The notes: generated by a model from the sequence alone, not told the origin. A stretch of DNA of 64,000 bases from Epithemia pelagica (GCA_946965045.2 OX337229.1:3596001-3660000); one strand, 5' to 3'; shown: positions 40,126 through 51,384, counted from the stretch's first letter. Made by a program: numbers and translations.

Positions 40126-41550
40126 ATGGAGGAGGTGGAACAGCTCAAGGCCGATCTGGAATGGGCCGAGTCCAATCTACGCACGCTCAGTCAAGGGATC
40201 CGACTAGTGGCAAGCCAAATGGTGACGAAACATCAACAACAGCAAATGGCGTCCACGTCTCGTAAGATTGTTGAAGCGGACGATGACGCTACTCACGCGA
40301 CAGCTGAAGAAACTGTGTTTTCCGAAGATGGTTTGGGTTCGGCTGTGGGCTCGAACTTGTCTTGTTTATCTCAGGATTTCGACCACAACGTTCCGGAAAG
40401 CAGTTCAAGGAGCTCTTCCTTGTACGAACAAACAAAACTATCTGATCTCTTAGCTTCGGACCGCTTGGCGCCAGGGCCAGCTGCCGATTTGTTGGCTCTT
40501 CAGAATGCTTCGGAAATGATACTGGAACACATGCGACTGGTTTCTACAGAGGCGTCCATGGCGGTGGAAGATACCATTCGGGCACAGGCAGCTTGTCGAA
40601 AATGGCAAAAGAAAGCCTTTGTAGCTCAGTCTGAATTAAAAAATGCTACGGCCGAAACCACCCAGTTGAGAGCTCAAAACAAGAAGCTGTCGGGTGAACG
40701 AAAGGTCCTTGTCAAGGAAGTTCGCAAGCTTCGAAAAGAACTGGCAGACAAGAATCAAGACACAATGTGGACTCAACTGGAGACCTATGTGACAAGTGCT
40801 CTCAACATTCATGAGCATCAATTAAAGTCATCGCAAAATCTTCCATCCAAGCCATCGCGGAGCGAAGACAGCGAGAATGACGTTGGAAGCGAGGCTGGAA
40901 ATGACGAAAAGACCAATATGAATGGGGATAACGGCAAAGTGACTCCACTTGCTAGCTCCGAAACAACAGTAAATCCAACGAAACCACGGGCAGTAACATC
41001 GAAAGCGGTCACAGAGGGGAAACAATTCACAAAACCAACGGCTGCAGGTAGAGCGGTAGCACCTCGCTTATCCACTTTCGCGGGAGGAATGGTCATGGGA
41101 TTTGGGTTCGGTCCGTATGGAAATAAACGGACCAAAGAGCCTGCAAGGCAAAATCCGATTAAGGAAGAAGCGGCAAATGCATCTTCTTCAGATGCGGACA
41201 TGGAACCAATTGCTACATCAAATTCGTCGACAGATTCAAACGACGTTGCAGACGACGAATCGACGCACACTTGCCAAGACCAGGACTGTGAGAAAACTCC
41301 ACCACCATCTCCGGGACGACCTGATTCTGATAGGGACCCCGCAACGCCGACGGCGTCAAGTTTGAAAGGCACGCTTGTTTCTATTGAAGGCAACAGGTCG
41401 AATGTTTCCAACAAACTGTTGGAATCTCCCATAACCTTTTTGGAGTCTCCAGCAGGCTCGAAACCAGCAATTTACGGCAATGACACGATTTGTGATCCCC
41501 ACATTTTGCGTTCGATGGCGTTGCCGTCCGTAAAGGGTGATGATTACTAG
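40126..41550 (+). CDS. Coiled-coil protein of unknown function
   Basis: A 474-aa single-exon protein from the ATG at 40126 (context CAACCATGG); the open frame continues upstream only to a GTG. A short N-terminal coil (MEEVEQLKADLEWAESNLRT) is followed by a Ser-rich acidic linker. A long coiled coil spans about residues 120-230, with ETTQLRAQNKKLSGERKVLV and VRKLRKELADK. The C-terminal half is disordered and Ser/Thr/Pro-rich, with one glycine-rich patch FAGGMVMGFGFGPYG. No enzyme or membrane motif is visible. Acidic, SP-rich ends suggest a phosphorylated scaffold (inference). It is convergent with phosphoacetylglucosamine mutase. Confidence 0.7.
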   Translation: MEEVEQLKADLEWAESNLRTLSQGIRLVASQMVTKHQQQQMASTSRKIVEADDDATHATAEETVFSEDGLGSAVGSNLSCLSQDFDHNVPESSSRSSSLYEQTKLSDLLASDRLAPGPAADLLALQNASEMILEHMRLVSTEASMAVEDTIRAQAACRKWQKKAFVAQSELKNATAETTQLRAQNKKLSGERKVLVKEVRKLRKELADKNQDTMWTQLETYVTSALNIHEHQLKSSQNLPSKPSRSEDSENDVGSEAGNDEKTNMNGDNGKVTPLASSETTVNPTKPRAVTSKAVTEGKQFTKPTAAGRAVAPRLSTFAGGMVMGFGFGPYGNKRTKEPARQNPIKEEAANASSSDADMEPIATSNSSTDSNDVADDESTHTCQDQDCEKTPPPSPGRPDSDRDPATPTASSLKGTLVSIEGNRSNVSNKLLESPITFLESPAGSKPAIYGNDTICDPHILRSMALPSVKGDDY

Positions 41551-41808
41551 GTTTTCTTCCTCTTCTAGAAGAGCATGATTGAAAAGAGAATTGCAGCGTT
41601 TGCAGTTGCTTTTGGAACGGAGTAGTGTTTTGAGAAATTCTGACTTTTGGGATGTCAGTGTGTCTGCAAAAGCTTTCCTCCGATACAGATACAGATACAA
41701 TAATATGCTACTTTAGAACCATTGCTACATATTTGAGTCCTTTCTTGTTGTCTCAAGGTCTAGGCTGCAAGATTTAGAATTCTGCCAAAGGTATGGCAAA
41801 AGTTGCCT

Positions 41809-43758
41809 CTACAATGTTGGAAGATCACCAATGCCATGACACCGTTTGTGGACAATCGCTGCCGCCATGGTGGCCAATTCGTCAGCAAGTTCCCGTGTGG
41901 ACGCTTCGGCATAGATTCGTACCACATCTTCGGTTCCAGATGGACGGATAAAGCACCGGGCCACCGCTTTCATGGGATCATCCTTGTCCTTGATATGTCG
42001 CATGGCCTGATCCAGTTCGTCTTGAACTTGTGAGGGAGCAAGACAGCGTGTCTCATTTTGGTTGGTTTCAATCATGGTCCGGTCCTGGACGCGGACTTTT
42101 AGCTGACGGCTCGGAAAATCTTGATACTGCTGTCGATACCAATCTTCCAATGTCCAACCCTTGATTTGCAATATGGCATCCACCAAAAGCAAATCGGAGA
42201 GGGCATCGCCTACTGCCTGGTTGACCAAACTAGGTAAAATGGATAATCGTTGGAACGCCGTCAACGCCTCGTCTGTTTGGGCAGACAATGTTGGTTTCGT
42301 TTCATCTTCTTTTTGTGAATGAGACGTTGCAAAGACGAGGGCTTGTTGTGCGGTACTCATGACATGATAAAAGTTGGATCCAAACAAGATTGTCCCATGT
42401 CCATTAGCTTCAAAGTAAATCCCAATATCGTATTGCTCTTGTATTACTGCGGCATGCAAGTGTTTCACTCCGGTCTTGGCAATGCATACATTGGATTCTC
42501 CCACAATGTCGTGCAAATACCCGGTCGAGGCGCCATTGGCATACGCCGTTTGAACGACACCAAGTCGCAATTCCGGCAGTTCTGTTGGGAGGTGACGACG
42601 CAAAGTCTCCAATTCTCCTTGAATGAATTGACACAACAAACAGGATATGCGATCCCCATCCAATAAACAAAGCTCCGCTGATGATGCGGCATCAAAAAAG
42701 ACGATCCGATCGGCATCTCCATCCAAGGATGCACAATAGTCCTTGACGGTCGAATCGAGTCCTGTTTCGTACCATGACGGTTCGCGCAATTGTTTCTGGA
42801 CATGTTCCGATCCGCAATTTTGATTGAGAGGGCCCATTCCTGGTCCATTGGTGATTTGGATGGAAGTGGCAACGGCGATTTGTGGAGGATGGATAGACTG
42901 TATCTTGGAATATAATTGTTGCAGTGCCAGGTATCCAACACCACAGGCACAATCCACCAGCAATGTTTTGTTGTTGGATACAGTTGTAGCCGGAATGTTT
43001 TTGATAGTTTGACACATGGCCACGTAAGAATAAGCCAACAATTCGATATAACCATCCACGTAGGGTCGTGGTGGAATCAGTGTCCGTGGAAGGTAATGCC
43101 TGGAATTTGCATGTAGGACTGAGTGATGAAGCATGGGGGTGGTCACAACTCCCAGGTCCACCACACGACCTCCCAATGCGACAGCGGTTTGGATCAAACA
43201 GTCACGAAATACAAGGGAATGAGAACGCGTATCTCGTCCCACGTACAAGAGCGGTACGATTGCACTTTGGTTTGATGAGTTATCGTCCTCCTGGGATGAC
43301 AGTGCCTTGATCTTGTGTTGTTCTTGTCGTTGTTCGGTAATCCATGTCCAGAGTTGCTCTAGATTGTCATGGTTGACGATCCAACTAATCCGTTCTTCCC
43401 ATGATTGTGGAATCATGCCACCATTTGGATGAACAATTTTGACTCCATTGTAAGATTCGTCATTGTGAGAGGCCGTTATCATTACCCCCACGGCACTTCC
43501 ACCACAGGACAAAGACTGGAGTACTCCAAAGGCCGCCGTGCGACTCATGACCTTCGAAAGGGGTGCCGTATGGACTAGCTCCCGAAACCCGGCCGTGCCA
43601 TACGTTACCCTTGTCGTTTTCCTTGTCGTTCCTGTCGGTTTCGTCTCCAGTTGACTGATCGCCGCAGTTTTCGCCTCATGGTCGTCATGAGCATCGTCAC
43701 CCAGTAGTTCCATCGCTACGCTTTTTGATTCATTCGGATTCTCAATAATTGGACCCAT
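41809..43758 (-). CDS. PGM3: Phosphoacetylglucosamine mutase
   Basis: The enzyme (AGM1/PGM3) interconverts N-acetylglucosamine-6-phosphate and -1-phosphate for UDP-GlcNAc synthesis, which supplies glycosylation and chitin. The 649-aa single-exon protein has YGTAGFRE near the N-terminus and the phosphoserine loop VMITASHNDESYNGVK with Ser97. The Mg-binding loop DGDADR lies near residue 348, and the C-terminal phosphate-binding loop is CFIRPSGTEDVVRIYAE. This spacing and the TASHN form identify the AGM subgroup rather than phosphoglucomutase. It is longer than human PGM3 (542 aa), mostly through linkers and a 50-residue N-terminal extension. Confidence 0.93.
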   Translation of the reverse strand: MGPIIENPNESKSVAMELLGDDAHDDHEAKTAAISQLETKPTGTTRKTTRVTYGTAGFRELVHTAPLSKVMSRTAAFGVLQSLSCGGSAVGVMITASHNDESYNGVKIVHPNGGMIPQSWEERISWIVNHDNLEQLWTWITEQRQEQHKIKALSSQEDDNSSNQSAIVPLLYVGRDTRSHSLVFRDCLIQTAVALGGRVVDLGVVTTPMLHHSVLHANSRHYLPRTLIPPRPYVDGYIELLAYSYVAMCQTIKNIPATTVSNNKTLLVDCACGVGYLALQQLYSKIQSIHPPQIAVATSIQITNGPGMGPLNQNCGSEHVQKQLREPSWYETGLDSTVKDYCASLDGDADRIVFFDAASSAELCLLDGDRISCLLCQFIQGELETLRRHLPTELPELRLGVVQTAYANGASTGYLHDIVGESNVCIAKTGVKHLHAAVIQEQYDIGIYFEANGHGTILFGSNFYHVMSTAQQALVFATSHSQKEDETKPTLSAQTDEALTAFQRLSILPSLVNQAVGDALSDLLLVDAILQIKGWTLEDWYRQQYQDFPSRQLKVRVQDRTMIETNQNETRCLAPSQVQDELDQAMRHIKDKDDPMKAVARCFIRPSGTEDVVRIYAEASTRELADELATMAAAIVHKRCHGIGDLPTL

Positions 43759-44267
43759 GACTGACAGTGCAACCTTTTGTTGTTGAGCAGACTCGATGGC
43801 TGCAATAGCATTTCATGCATGTACACGGAATATCCTTCAAAAATCTTGAAATGACCGCGATAACAGAGCATCATTTTTTGGTCGCAGAAAAATAGCAAAA
43901 GATTACCCAAAACTACCGTATGCCATAAGAGCGGCTTAGCTGACTCCAGCTATGGTTGTTGGATGTTGGATGCAAGAAATGTGCCAGAAAGAATGGTCCG
44001 ATGCCCTTTCCATCAAGTGAGCAATGATGAGTAAGGAAGATACAGGTGCTGAATCATCATCATTATCGCTGCCACGACAGTCCACAAAAATTCTTCGACT
44101 CAACACGTAGAAAGCATAAAGCCTGAAACGAAGCGAGAAGAAAAAACTACAATCACCTCAAATGGAATGAAGATAGCCACGTTGAGAGTCGAAACGAGAA
44201 GTCGATGTTGCCGCAAGAAAACGGTAGGCAGGTACATCTGCGAATACTTCAACCTTAAACCTCTAGA
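43759..44267. other. Upstream region of phosphoacetylglucosamine mutase
   Basis: About 500 bp without a recognisable gene or RNA; it should contain the 5' UTR and core promoter of the mutase gene. Confidence 0.4.
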
Positions 44268-44397
44268 GGAGTACCTACCTAGGAGTATAGCCTTTCTACC
44301 TAATCCTACCTCCTCTAGTAGGAGTAGCTCTCACTCTTGTAGGACTAGGAGTAAGGTTAGCTAACCTTACGAGTAGAGCCACAAAGAGAGGAGTAGG
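44268..44397. repeat. Cluster of TAGGAGTA octamers left of the copia element
   Basis: TAGGAGTA occurs at 44280-44287, 44319-44326 and 44346-44353, among CCTACCTCC, GGTTAGCTAACC and GAGTAGG fragments. Several complementary stretches could fold into hairpins (e.g. AAGGTTAGCTAACCTT). It lies about 520 bp upstream of the phosphoacetylglucosamine mutase start and directly abuts the left LTR of the second retroelement. Confidence 0.7.
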
Positions 44398-44545
44398 TAA
44401 GAAAGTATGTATGTCGTACGTATGAAAATCGAGAAGATAGGGAGTAGTGACTCCGTAACCTATATTTTAGTTCACTTCTTTGTTTGGAATGACTTTTGTA
44501 CCCGTGCACCCATGACGGTGCTCGGTATGCCCAACGGACGGGTTT
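44398..44545 (+). repeat. Left LTR of the decayed copia element
   Basis: 148 bp beginning TAAGAAAGTATGTATG and ending ACGGGTTT. It matches 51113-51260 with about three substitutions. It lacks the usual TG...CA ends, so either the true ends have mutated or the LTR is longer than the conserved part. Confidence 0.75.
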
Positions 44546-45407
44546 ATCAGACCCAAACTGACGGACAACATGGAAGTAGACGGTCCAATGCCTGGACAGA
44601 TGGCTGCGATCGTTGGCGTAATGCCCCAAGCCGGTAAGGCAAACCGACAGATATAACCCAACTGTCGGGGCTCATTGGTTGACCTATTGCACCTGTGAAT
44701 GGGCTCGTGCAGGCACAATGATAATGGTACCTTACTATCGTTTGGCGCTACCGTTGTCTGCGAAAAGGTGCGCAGTTTGGGGGAATGGCGACGGTCTTCC
44801 CTACTGGATCCATCCTAGTGAACCAGATCCGCCATGGTTGCGGAATTCGAAATCAGAACGCATCCCAAAACCAGTTATATGTGTGATTCGCATTTTACCC
44901 TGGGAAAATGGTCCAGAGAATATTCCTGGGACCAGTCTTCATGTGGATGAAATCGGGGCATGTGTCCGAAACAGCCTTCTCAACGGAAGGGGGGTACTCA
45001 TTGTTGCACAGTGCTGAATTTTGGAATAAGTACAGTGTCGCACTGCAACCGTTTGGGACTTGTCTCACATTTTGCGGTTTGTTATCCCTCTGGCCGAGAG
45101 CACATGAGCTTAGCTCTATGTGAGGCCTTCCACTGCAGGACAAAATATACCTAGACGTGGTTCGGGTGTCTTGTGGAACCGACGAAAAGACTTTTCCGGG
45201 CTCCTATGTGGATCTAGCCAATTAGGGCCAAGATCATGTGGGTTAGGTCTGGCACGACCGATTTTGAGCAACAATCAAGGATTGTGTGCAAACCAGTAGT
45301 GGTTCTACGTAGGTAATGGATTAAAATCATGGCAAAACTCGTCTTGGAAAGCTCACTTTTGAGGAAGTGTTTCAAGAAGTTACGAGTTGATTGTTGTTTT
45401 GACTACC

Positions 45408-46916
45408 ATGGCCGCTCCAGCTGCCATGCGTCAGGCGTTCATCCGCCTCCAGTTCTCCAACCCGGCATCCCAGTACCTTGTAGACCGCCAAGGACTCTCC
45501 TCGATCGAAGACCTCCGCGACTTGGACGACGACGGCGTCACCAATCTCTGCAAGGCCGTCCGTCGCCCCGGTGGTGTCCAAGCTCCTCCTGCCGCTGCGG
45601 CAGGAGTTGCAGCTCCGCCGCCTGTCCCTAATCCAGGCTTTGAGGTTTCTATCCTAGCCGAGACGAATCTCAAGTTGGCATGCTACTTCGTCCGCCACCG
45701 TATCCGCATCGATCGGGCCACCACGCCGAACGATTTGACGATGGCGAACATTCGCCCTATGCGAGACCTCAAGGAATATGAGACCATGCACGATGATCCG
45801 GAAGCACCCGAGCTCGACAATCGTGACTGGCCGTGGAACATCGAGTTGATTAAGGAGTATTTTGCCGAGTGCCAAGGCACGTCCGGTATACCTTTGGCGT
45901 ACGTGATCCGGACGGACGAATTCCCCGGAGCTGACCCGCAAGGTGGATTTGAGTCCGACGAGGCCGAGATGATTGCACGCGCTCGTCACTGTGTTGGAAA
46001 CGGACCGAACGACGGTTTTACCCGTCAGTACTTGCAGGATCGGGCCAAGGTTTGGATCCGTTTGTCCGCTATGTGTGAACGGATGGATTGCTCGACCTAC
46101 ATCCGCAAGGCGAGCCGAAAGCGCGACGGGCGAGCGGCTTATCAAGCCTTGTTTGACCATTACTTAGGGCCGAACAACGCGAACAATTTGGCCAACGAAG
46201 CTGAACGGAAACTTATGAACACGAGTTACAACGGTGAACATAAACGGTTCAACTTCGAGAAATACTGTAAGATCCACGTGAATCAGCACGCGATCTTAGA
46301 AGGATTACGCCAGCAGGGCGTCCATCCTGGCATCGATGACCGTTCTAAGGTTCGGCATCTGATGGACGGAATCAAGACCGACCAATTTCAAGCGGTGAAG
46401 ACGCGAATCATGTCGGATGATTCTCTACAAGCCGATTTCACTCGTGCCGTCTCCTTGTTTAAGGATTTCTTAGCACAGCGTCCATCGGCTAGTCAGTCTC
46501 AAGTATCGAGTATCAGTACCAAGACTGATTCTTATTCTGGTAAGACTAAGTCTGGGGGGAAGGCTAGTGGCGGCGTAGAAGACCGATATTATAAGAAAGA
46601 CGAATATCAGAAGCTTTCTCACGCCCAGCGCAAGAAGTTGAAGGAAATGCGGGAGAATCGCACGGGCAAGGGCGATTCCAGCAAGCCCAAAGAGATGAAG
46701 TTCTTTTCCAAGAAGTTTCAGAGGAACATCGCTGCCCTGTCCGTTCTCGCGAAGAATTCAATGAGCTTGCCCCCATTGCGCGATCCACCTCGAGCCAGCG
46801 GCAATGACTCATCGTCCGATAGTTCCGATGATGATGCCAAGCCTGCGGCAAAGCGCAAGTCCGAGTCGAATCGCGACAATCCGGCGCTAACCCGCCAGAA
46901 GAAGTCACGGAAATGA
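45408..46916 (+). CDS. Copia gag protein
   Basis: 502 aa from the first ATG (45408, MAAPAAMRQAF; the open frame begins at an upstream TTG). The helical core contains RIDRATTPNDLTMANIRPMR, DRAKVWIRLSAMCERM, YQALFDHYLGPNNANNL and RFNFEKYCKIHVNQHA, the usual gag pattern of CoDi elements. A Lys/Ser-rich C-terminus follows and no zinc knuckle is visible. The TGA at its end lies in the same frame as the protease start, so in the active ancestor this was probably a read-through Arg codon in a single gag-pol frame. Confidence 0.8.
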   Translation: MAAPAAMRQAFIRLQFSNPASQYLVDRQGLSSIEDLRDLDDDGVTNLCKAVRRPGGVQAPPAAAAGVAAPPPVPNPGFEVSILAETNLKLACYFVRHRIRIDRATTPNDLTMANIRPMRDLKEYETMHDDPEAPELDNRDWPWNIELIKEYFAECQGTSGIPLAYVIRTDEFPGADPQGGFESDEAEMIARARHCVGNGPNDGFTRQYLQDRAKVWIRLSAMCERMDCSTYIRKASRKRDGRAAYQALFDHYLGPNNANNLANEAERKLMNTSYNGEHKRFNFEKYCKIHVNQHAILEGLRQQGVHPGIDDRSKVRHLMDGIKTDQFQAVKTRIMSDDSLQADFTRAVSLFKDFLAQRPSASQSQVSSISTKTDSYSGKTKSGGKASGGVEDRYYKKDEYQKLSHAQRKKLKEMRENRTGKGDSSKPKEMKFFSKKFQRNIAALSVLAKNSMSLPPLRDPPRASGNDSSSDSSDDDAKPAAKRKSESNRDNPALTRQKKSRK

Positions 46917-48892
46917 GCGGTGGTCCGCTCAGTGCGTGTCGGTGCGGTCGACACGTCCGATGAGGGCGAGTCTCGTACCGAGCTTGATAGTATGCGGACA
47001 CGTGTGTTGTTGGAAGGTCTGCGATGGTGGTACAGGACTACGGCCGCCCTGTGGATGTCAAGGGATATGATTCTTCTCAGGGTGTGGTTCACAAGAGTTG
47101 CAAGACTATAAGTGCAGCTCTAGCTTACGATTGCCCCGATACCGGTGAAGTATTGATCCTAATCGTGAACCAGGCCATTTATATACCATCGATTCCTTAC
47201 AACCTCCTGTGTCCTATGCAGTTGTGGATGAATGACGTGCAAGTTTCGGACCAACCGAAATTCTTGACCGATAATCCCGACAATAAGACACACGCACTGG
47301 TCCTGAAAGATCAGGACGATGAGGATTTTGTGATACCCCTTGATTCATGTGGTGTCACTTCCTATTTCCCTACAAGGACCCCCACTTCCGACGAATGTGC
47401 TTCATGTCGGCGCTTTGATTTGACTAGTCCCGACCCGCCGTGGGACCCCCAAGATGACTCTTTCGCTCGGGATGAAATGTCGGCCCGAGCGGCCCTCCAA
47501 CGATCGATTTCCACCGTTCGCTCAAGGGGACCCAATGACCCTTTCACGACTTTGTTTTCCGATTCGCGACCGTCGGAAACCGCATGCTTCGCGACTGCTC
47601 TGCAAGCACGCGTGGCGACTCTTTCCGTTACACAAACTACTCCTTCTGGAAAAGCTATCGATGCCAAGACTTTGGCACGTCGATGGGGATGTGGATTGGA
47701 ACGTGCTGCGGATACCCTTCGAGTGACGACGCAACGTGGTCTACGTACCACATTGAACCCTCTGACCAAGAGGTTCACGACGAACGACCGGTTCCACCGA
47801 TACCGGCCATTGCCTCATGCCTTATTCACGGACACTATGTTTTCAAAGGTGAAGTCTAGGCTGGGTAATACTTGTGCTCAAGTCTTCACGGCAAGGAATG
47901 GATGGACTAGAGCGTACCCTCTGACCTCGAAAGGCGATGCACACGAAGCTTTGTCGCTGTTGCTCCAGAGGGAAGGCCGTCCACCGGAACTAATCATGGA
48001 TGGTGCCGCGGAACAGGTCAAGGGCAAGTTCAGGAAGAAGTCTAGAGAGGCTGGTTATCGAGTGAAACAGTTGGAGCCCTATACTCCATGGGCAAATGCG
48101 GCTGAGAGTGCAATTAGGGAGTTGAAGCATGGTACCGGACGGAAAATGGTCTCTACTAAATCTCCCAAGGTATTGTGGGATCATTGCCTCGAGTTGGAAG
48201 CCTATATCAGATCGGCTACATGTCATAGTAATTTCGAGCTGTCAGGTCAAGTCCCGGAAACGGCAATGTACGGGGAGACCTTTGACATTTCACTCTTGGC
48301 TGGATATGGGTGGTACGACTGGGTTTACTACTACGACTCAGCGGCCAACTACCCGGAAGACAAGGAGAAATTGGGTAGGTACCTAGGTCCTGCGACGGAC
48401 ATGGGACCCGCACATGCAATTAAGATTTTAGCCGAGTCAGGAATGATCAAGATTCGCTCGACCTACCGACATCTGACGGACGACGAAATCCGTGACCCGA
48501 CTGAAATAGAGAAGAGAAAAGACTACGCGAGCAAGGTCAACGAGAAGTTAGGCAGTGTAGCTAAAGTCGAAGACTACGATGGTCTAGTTGATGTGGAAAC
48601 GCCGACCTACGAGGCGTATGAAGACGATGACGACCCCAAGCCACCGATTGCACCCGACATTGACGACATCACACCAGACACCTACGACAACTACGTTGGA
48701 GCTGACGTCTTGTTGCCGAAGGGTGATGCAATGGTGACGGGCAAGGTGAAAAGACGGTCCAAGACCAGCGATGGCCGTCTCAAGGGGACGTCGTCCCACA
48801 ACCCAATTCTAGACTCGAGAGTCTATGTTGTTGAGTTTCCAGACGGCGAGACGTCTGAGTATGCCGTGAATGTCATCGCGGAAAATATGTAG
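46917..48892 (+). pseudogene. Copia protease-integrase region with 1-bp loss and stop
   Basis: After the gag TGA the same frame runs to TELDS, the protease active site. There the expected DSHAD is broken because one C is missing between 46991 and 46992, and the continuation (HADTCVVG, then VVQDYGRPVDVKGYDSSQG) is in another frame. Integrase follows with Asp in HALFTDTMF, Asp in LIMDGAAEQ and Glu in YTPWANAAESAIRELK, so its triad is intact. The region ends with an in-frame TAG (48890-48892) after VIAENM, where related elements have Tyr (ENMYAQCD). Not functional as a polyprotein without suppression of all lesions. Confidence 0.8.
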
Positions 48893-50983
48893 GCGCAGTG
48901 CGATGCCGAAGGAAACCAATTCTTGCTGTTGGACAGCATTGTTGATCATCGCAAGACCAAAGCCGCTGTCGACCACGATAACCGCCACGTTGTTGTCCGA
49001 GGACGGAAGCACAAGAAGAAGACGACGAAAGGGTGGGAGTTGTGCGTCCAGTGGCGCGACGGATCAACGTCCTGGGAGCGCCTGGCCGGACTGAAGGAAT
49101 CAAATCCGATTGAAGTGGCGGAGTACGCCGTCGCAAAGCAGATTGAAAACGAGCCAGCGTTTGATTGGTGGGTGAGTAAGTTCCTCCGACGACGAGACCG
49201 GATTCTCGCCGCCGTCAACAGCCGCTATCACAAGCGGACGCACAAGTTTGGGATCGAAATCCCCAAGACTGTTGCCGAAGCATATGAACTGGACAGAAGG
49301 AACGGCAACAACTTGTGGCGAAAGGCCATCGAAGAAGAGATGGAAGCTGTTCGAGTGGCGTTCAAGTTGATGGAAGACGACGAGAAACCAGCTCCTGGCT
49401 TCCAGGAGATCCGATGCCACATGGTTTTTGACGTAAAAATGGAAGATTTCAGGAGAAAAGCACGGTTTGTAGCGGGTGGACACACAACAGAGGCACCAGC
49501 AACATTGACTTATGCCAGTGTTGTATCTCGAGAAAGTGTTTGTATTGCCCTCACTATTGCCGCTCTCAACGACCTAGAGGTCAAAACGTCCGACATCAAG
49601 AATGCTTATTTAACTGCGCCGAACAGTGAGAAAATCTGGACTGTACTGGGCCCCGAGTTTGGGTCCAACGCTGGGAAGCGTGCATATATTGTACGAGCAC
49701 TGTATGGGTTAAAGAGTGCCGGTGCGAGTTTCCGCAACCACCTTGCGAGTTGTATGAGAACTCTTGGGTACGATCCGTGCTTGGGTGCTGATCGAGACTT
49801 GTGGATGAAGCCTATGACACGTCCAAGTGACGGTCACAAGTACTACGCCTATGTATTGCTGTACGTAGACAATGTCTTGGCCATATCGCACGATGCGACT
49901 GCGATGTTACACGAGTTAGATCATTTCTTCTCTATGAAGCCGGGCTCGATCGGAAATCCTGACATGTACCTTGGAGGGAAGCTTAAGCCCATGACCATGC
50001 CCAATTCTGTTGTCAGTTGGGCCATGAGTTCGAGCAAGTATGTACAAGAAGCTGTTTCGAATGTTGAGACGTATTTGGAACACGAGTGTGGCGGCTGCAA
50101 GCTTGCGAAACGCGCGGCGACTCCGTTCCCATCAGAATATGACCCAGTTCTGGACGTGACGGATCAACTGAATGAAGACGAGGTGTCGTTCTTCCAGTCC
50201 CAGATTGGCGTCCTCAGATGGATGGTCGAACTGGGAAGGGTGGATATCATGACCGAAACATCATTATTAGCATCCCAAGTGGCATGTCCACGACAAGGAC
50301 ATTTGGAAGCAGTGTTCCATATGTATTCCTATTTGAAAATCAAGCACAATGCCAGAATGGCATTTGATCCGACCTATCCCGAGATAGACCTCCGAGAATT
50401 TCGTGAAGATTGCGATTGGAAGGAGTTCTACGGTGATGTAAAGGAGGCAGTTCCACCGAATGCACCAAAGGCACGTGGTAAAGAAGTGGATCTGCGGCTG
50501 TATGTTGACTCGGATCATGCTGGTGACAAGATGGTACGGCGATCTAGAACTGGATTCTTCATCTTTATGAATATGGCACCTTTCATATGGTATACCAAGC
50601 GACAAGCGACCATCAAAACATCCATTTTTGGAGCTGAGTTTGTTGCAATGAAGACGGGCATGGAGGCCGTCAGGGGACTACGCTACAAATTACGGATGAT
50701 GGGAGTGCCGTTGTCTGGTCCTACCTATGTTTATGGCAATAATATGTCCGTGATTCATAACACATCGAAGCCGGAATTATCGCTGAAGAAGAAGTCCAAT
50801 TCTATTTGTTATCATGCTGTCAGAGAAGCCGTTGCCATGGGTGAATTGTTGACTACACATATTCCCACGCAGCATAATCCAGCCGATTTGGCTACCAAGG
50901 TGATTCCAGGAGGACAGAAACGCAATCATTTGTTGAGTCTGATCCTTTGGGATATTACTGATGATCATGGATCCCCAGAGTGA
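48893..50983 (+). pseudogene. Copia reverse transcriptase / RNase H region
   Basis: This continues the frame of the preceding region after the TAG. A chromodomain-like segment (WELCVQWRDGSTSWERLAGLK) leads into reverse transcriptase (RKARFVAGGHTTEAPATLTY, DIKNAYLTAP, LYGLKSAGASFRNHL). The catalytic YVDD reads YVDN (changed codon at 49871-49873). RNase H has YVDSDHAG, FGAEFVA and NPADLATK, but the expected YGDN reads YGNN (50738-50743). Both changes remove metal-binding aspartates, consistent with decay. An ORF beginning at a TTG at 48923 is only the remainder after the stop, not a separate gene. Confidence 0.8.
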
Positions 50984-51112
50984 GTCCTTTCCTCATCTTC
51001 GTTTATGAGGTTTTGTGCAGGTCTTGAGGTTTCCTGGGCTAGTTGGCCCGAATACACTTACTACTGGGATGGCAAACAGTTCTCAATGGGATCGAGTACT
51101 GTTTGAGGGGAC

Positions 51113-51264
51113 TAAGAAAGTATGTATGTCGTACGTATGAAAATCGAGAAGATAGGGAGTAGTGACTCTGTAACCTATATTTTAGTTCACTTCTTTGTTT
51201 GGAATGACTTTTGTACCCGTGCACCCATGACGGTGCTCCGTATGCCCAACCGACGGGTTTTTTT
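51113..51264 (+). repeat. Right LTR of the decayed copia element
   Basis: Second copy of the 148-bp repeat, with a longer T run at its end. It ends about 120 bp before the histidine kinase start codon, so LTR transcription signals could drive or disturb that gene (inference). Confidence 0.75.
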
Positions 51265-51384
51265 ATAGGCATAGCCCTTTGCAATTGGGATCGTCAATCG
51301 AGTGAAATTGGTGAACCCCTTTTGACAACTACGAATAAGCATCGCCCTTTCCCTACACGGGAAACCTTTTGTAACTTCAATACC

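Larger units (their letters stand above)
44398..51264 (+). mobile_element. Decayed copia (CoDi) retrotransposon with short LTRs
   Basis: About 6.87 kb, bounded by 148-bp direct repeats. It holds a leader of roughly 860 bp, gag (45408-46916), and a pol region broken by several lesions. After the left LTR the sequence TATCAGACCC resembles part of an initiator-Met tRNA-type primer-binding site. Just before the right LTR the tract TTTGAGGGGAC looks like the polypurine tract. Flanking GTAGG (left) and ATAGG (right) may be a decayed 5-bp duplication. LTRs differ at three or more bases plus a T-run length, so it is older than the 29-38 kb element. Confidence 0.85.

Noticed and set aside
48923-50983. 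Separate reverse transcriptase gene with its own start
   Set aside because: It begins at a TTG and is in the same frame as the preceding pol region; only one in-frame TAG separates them.
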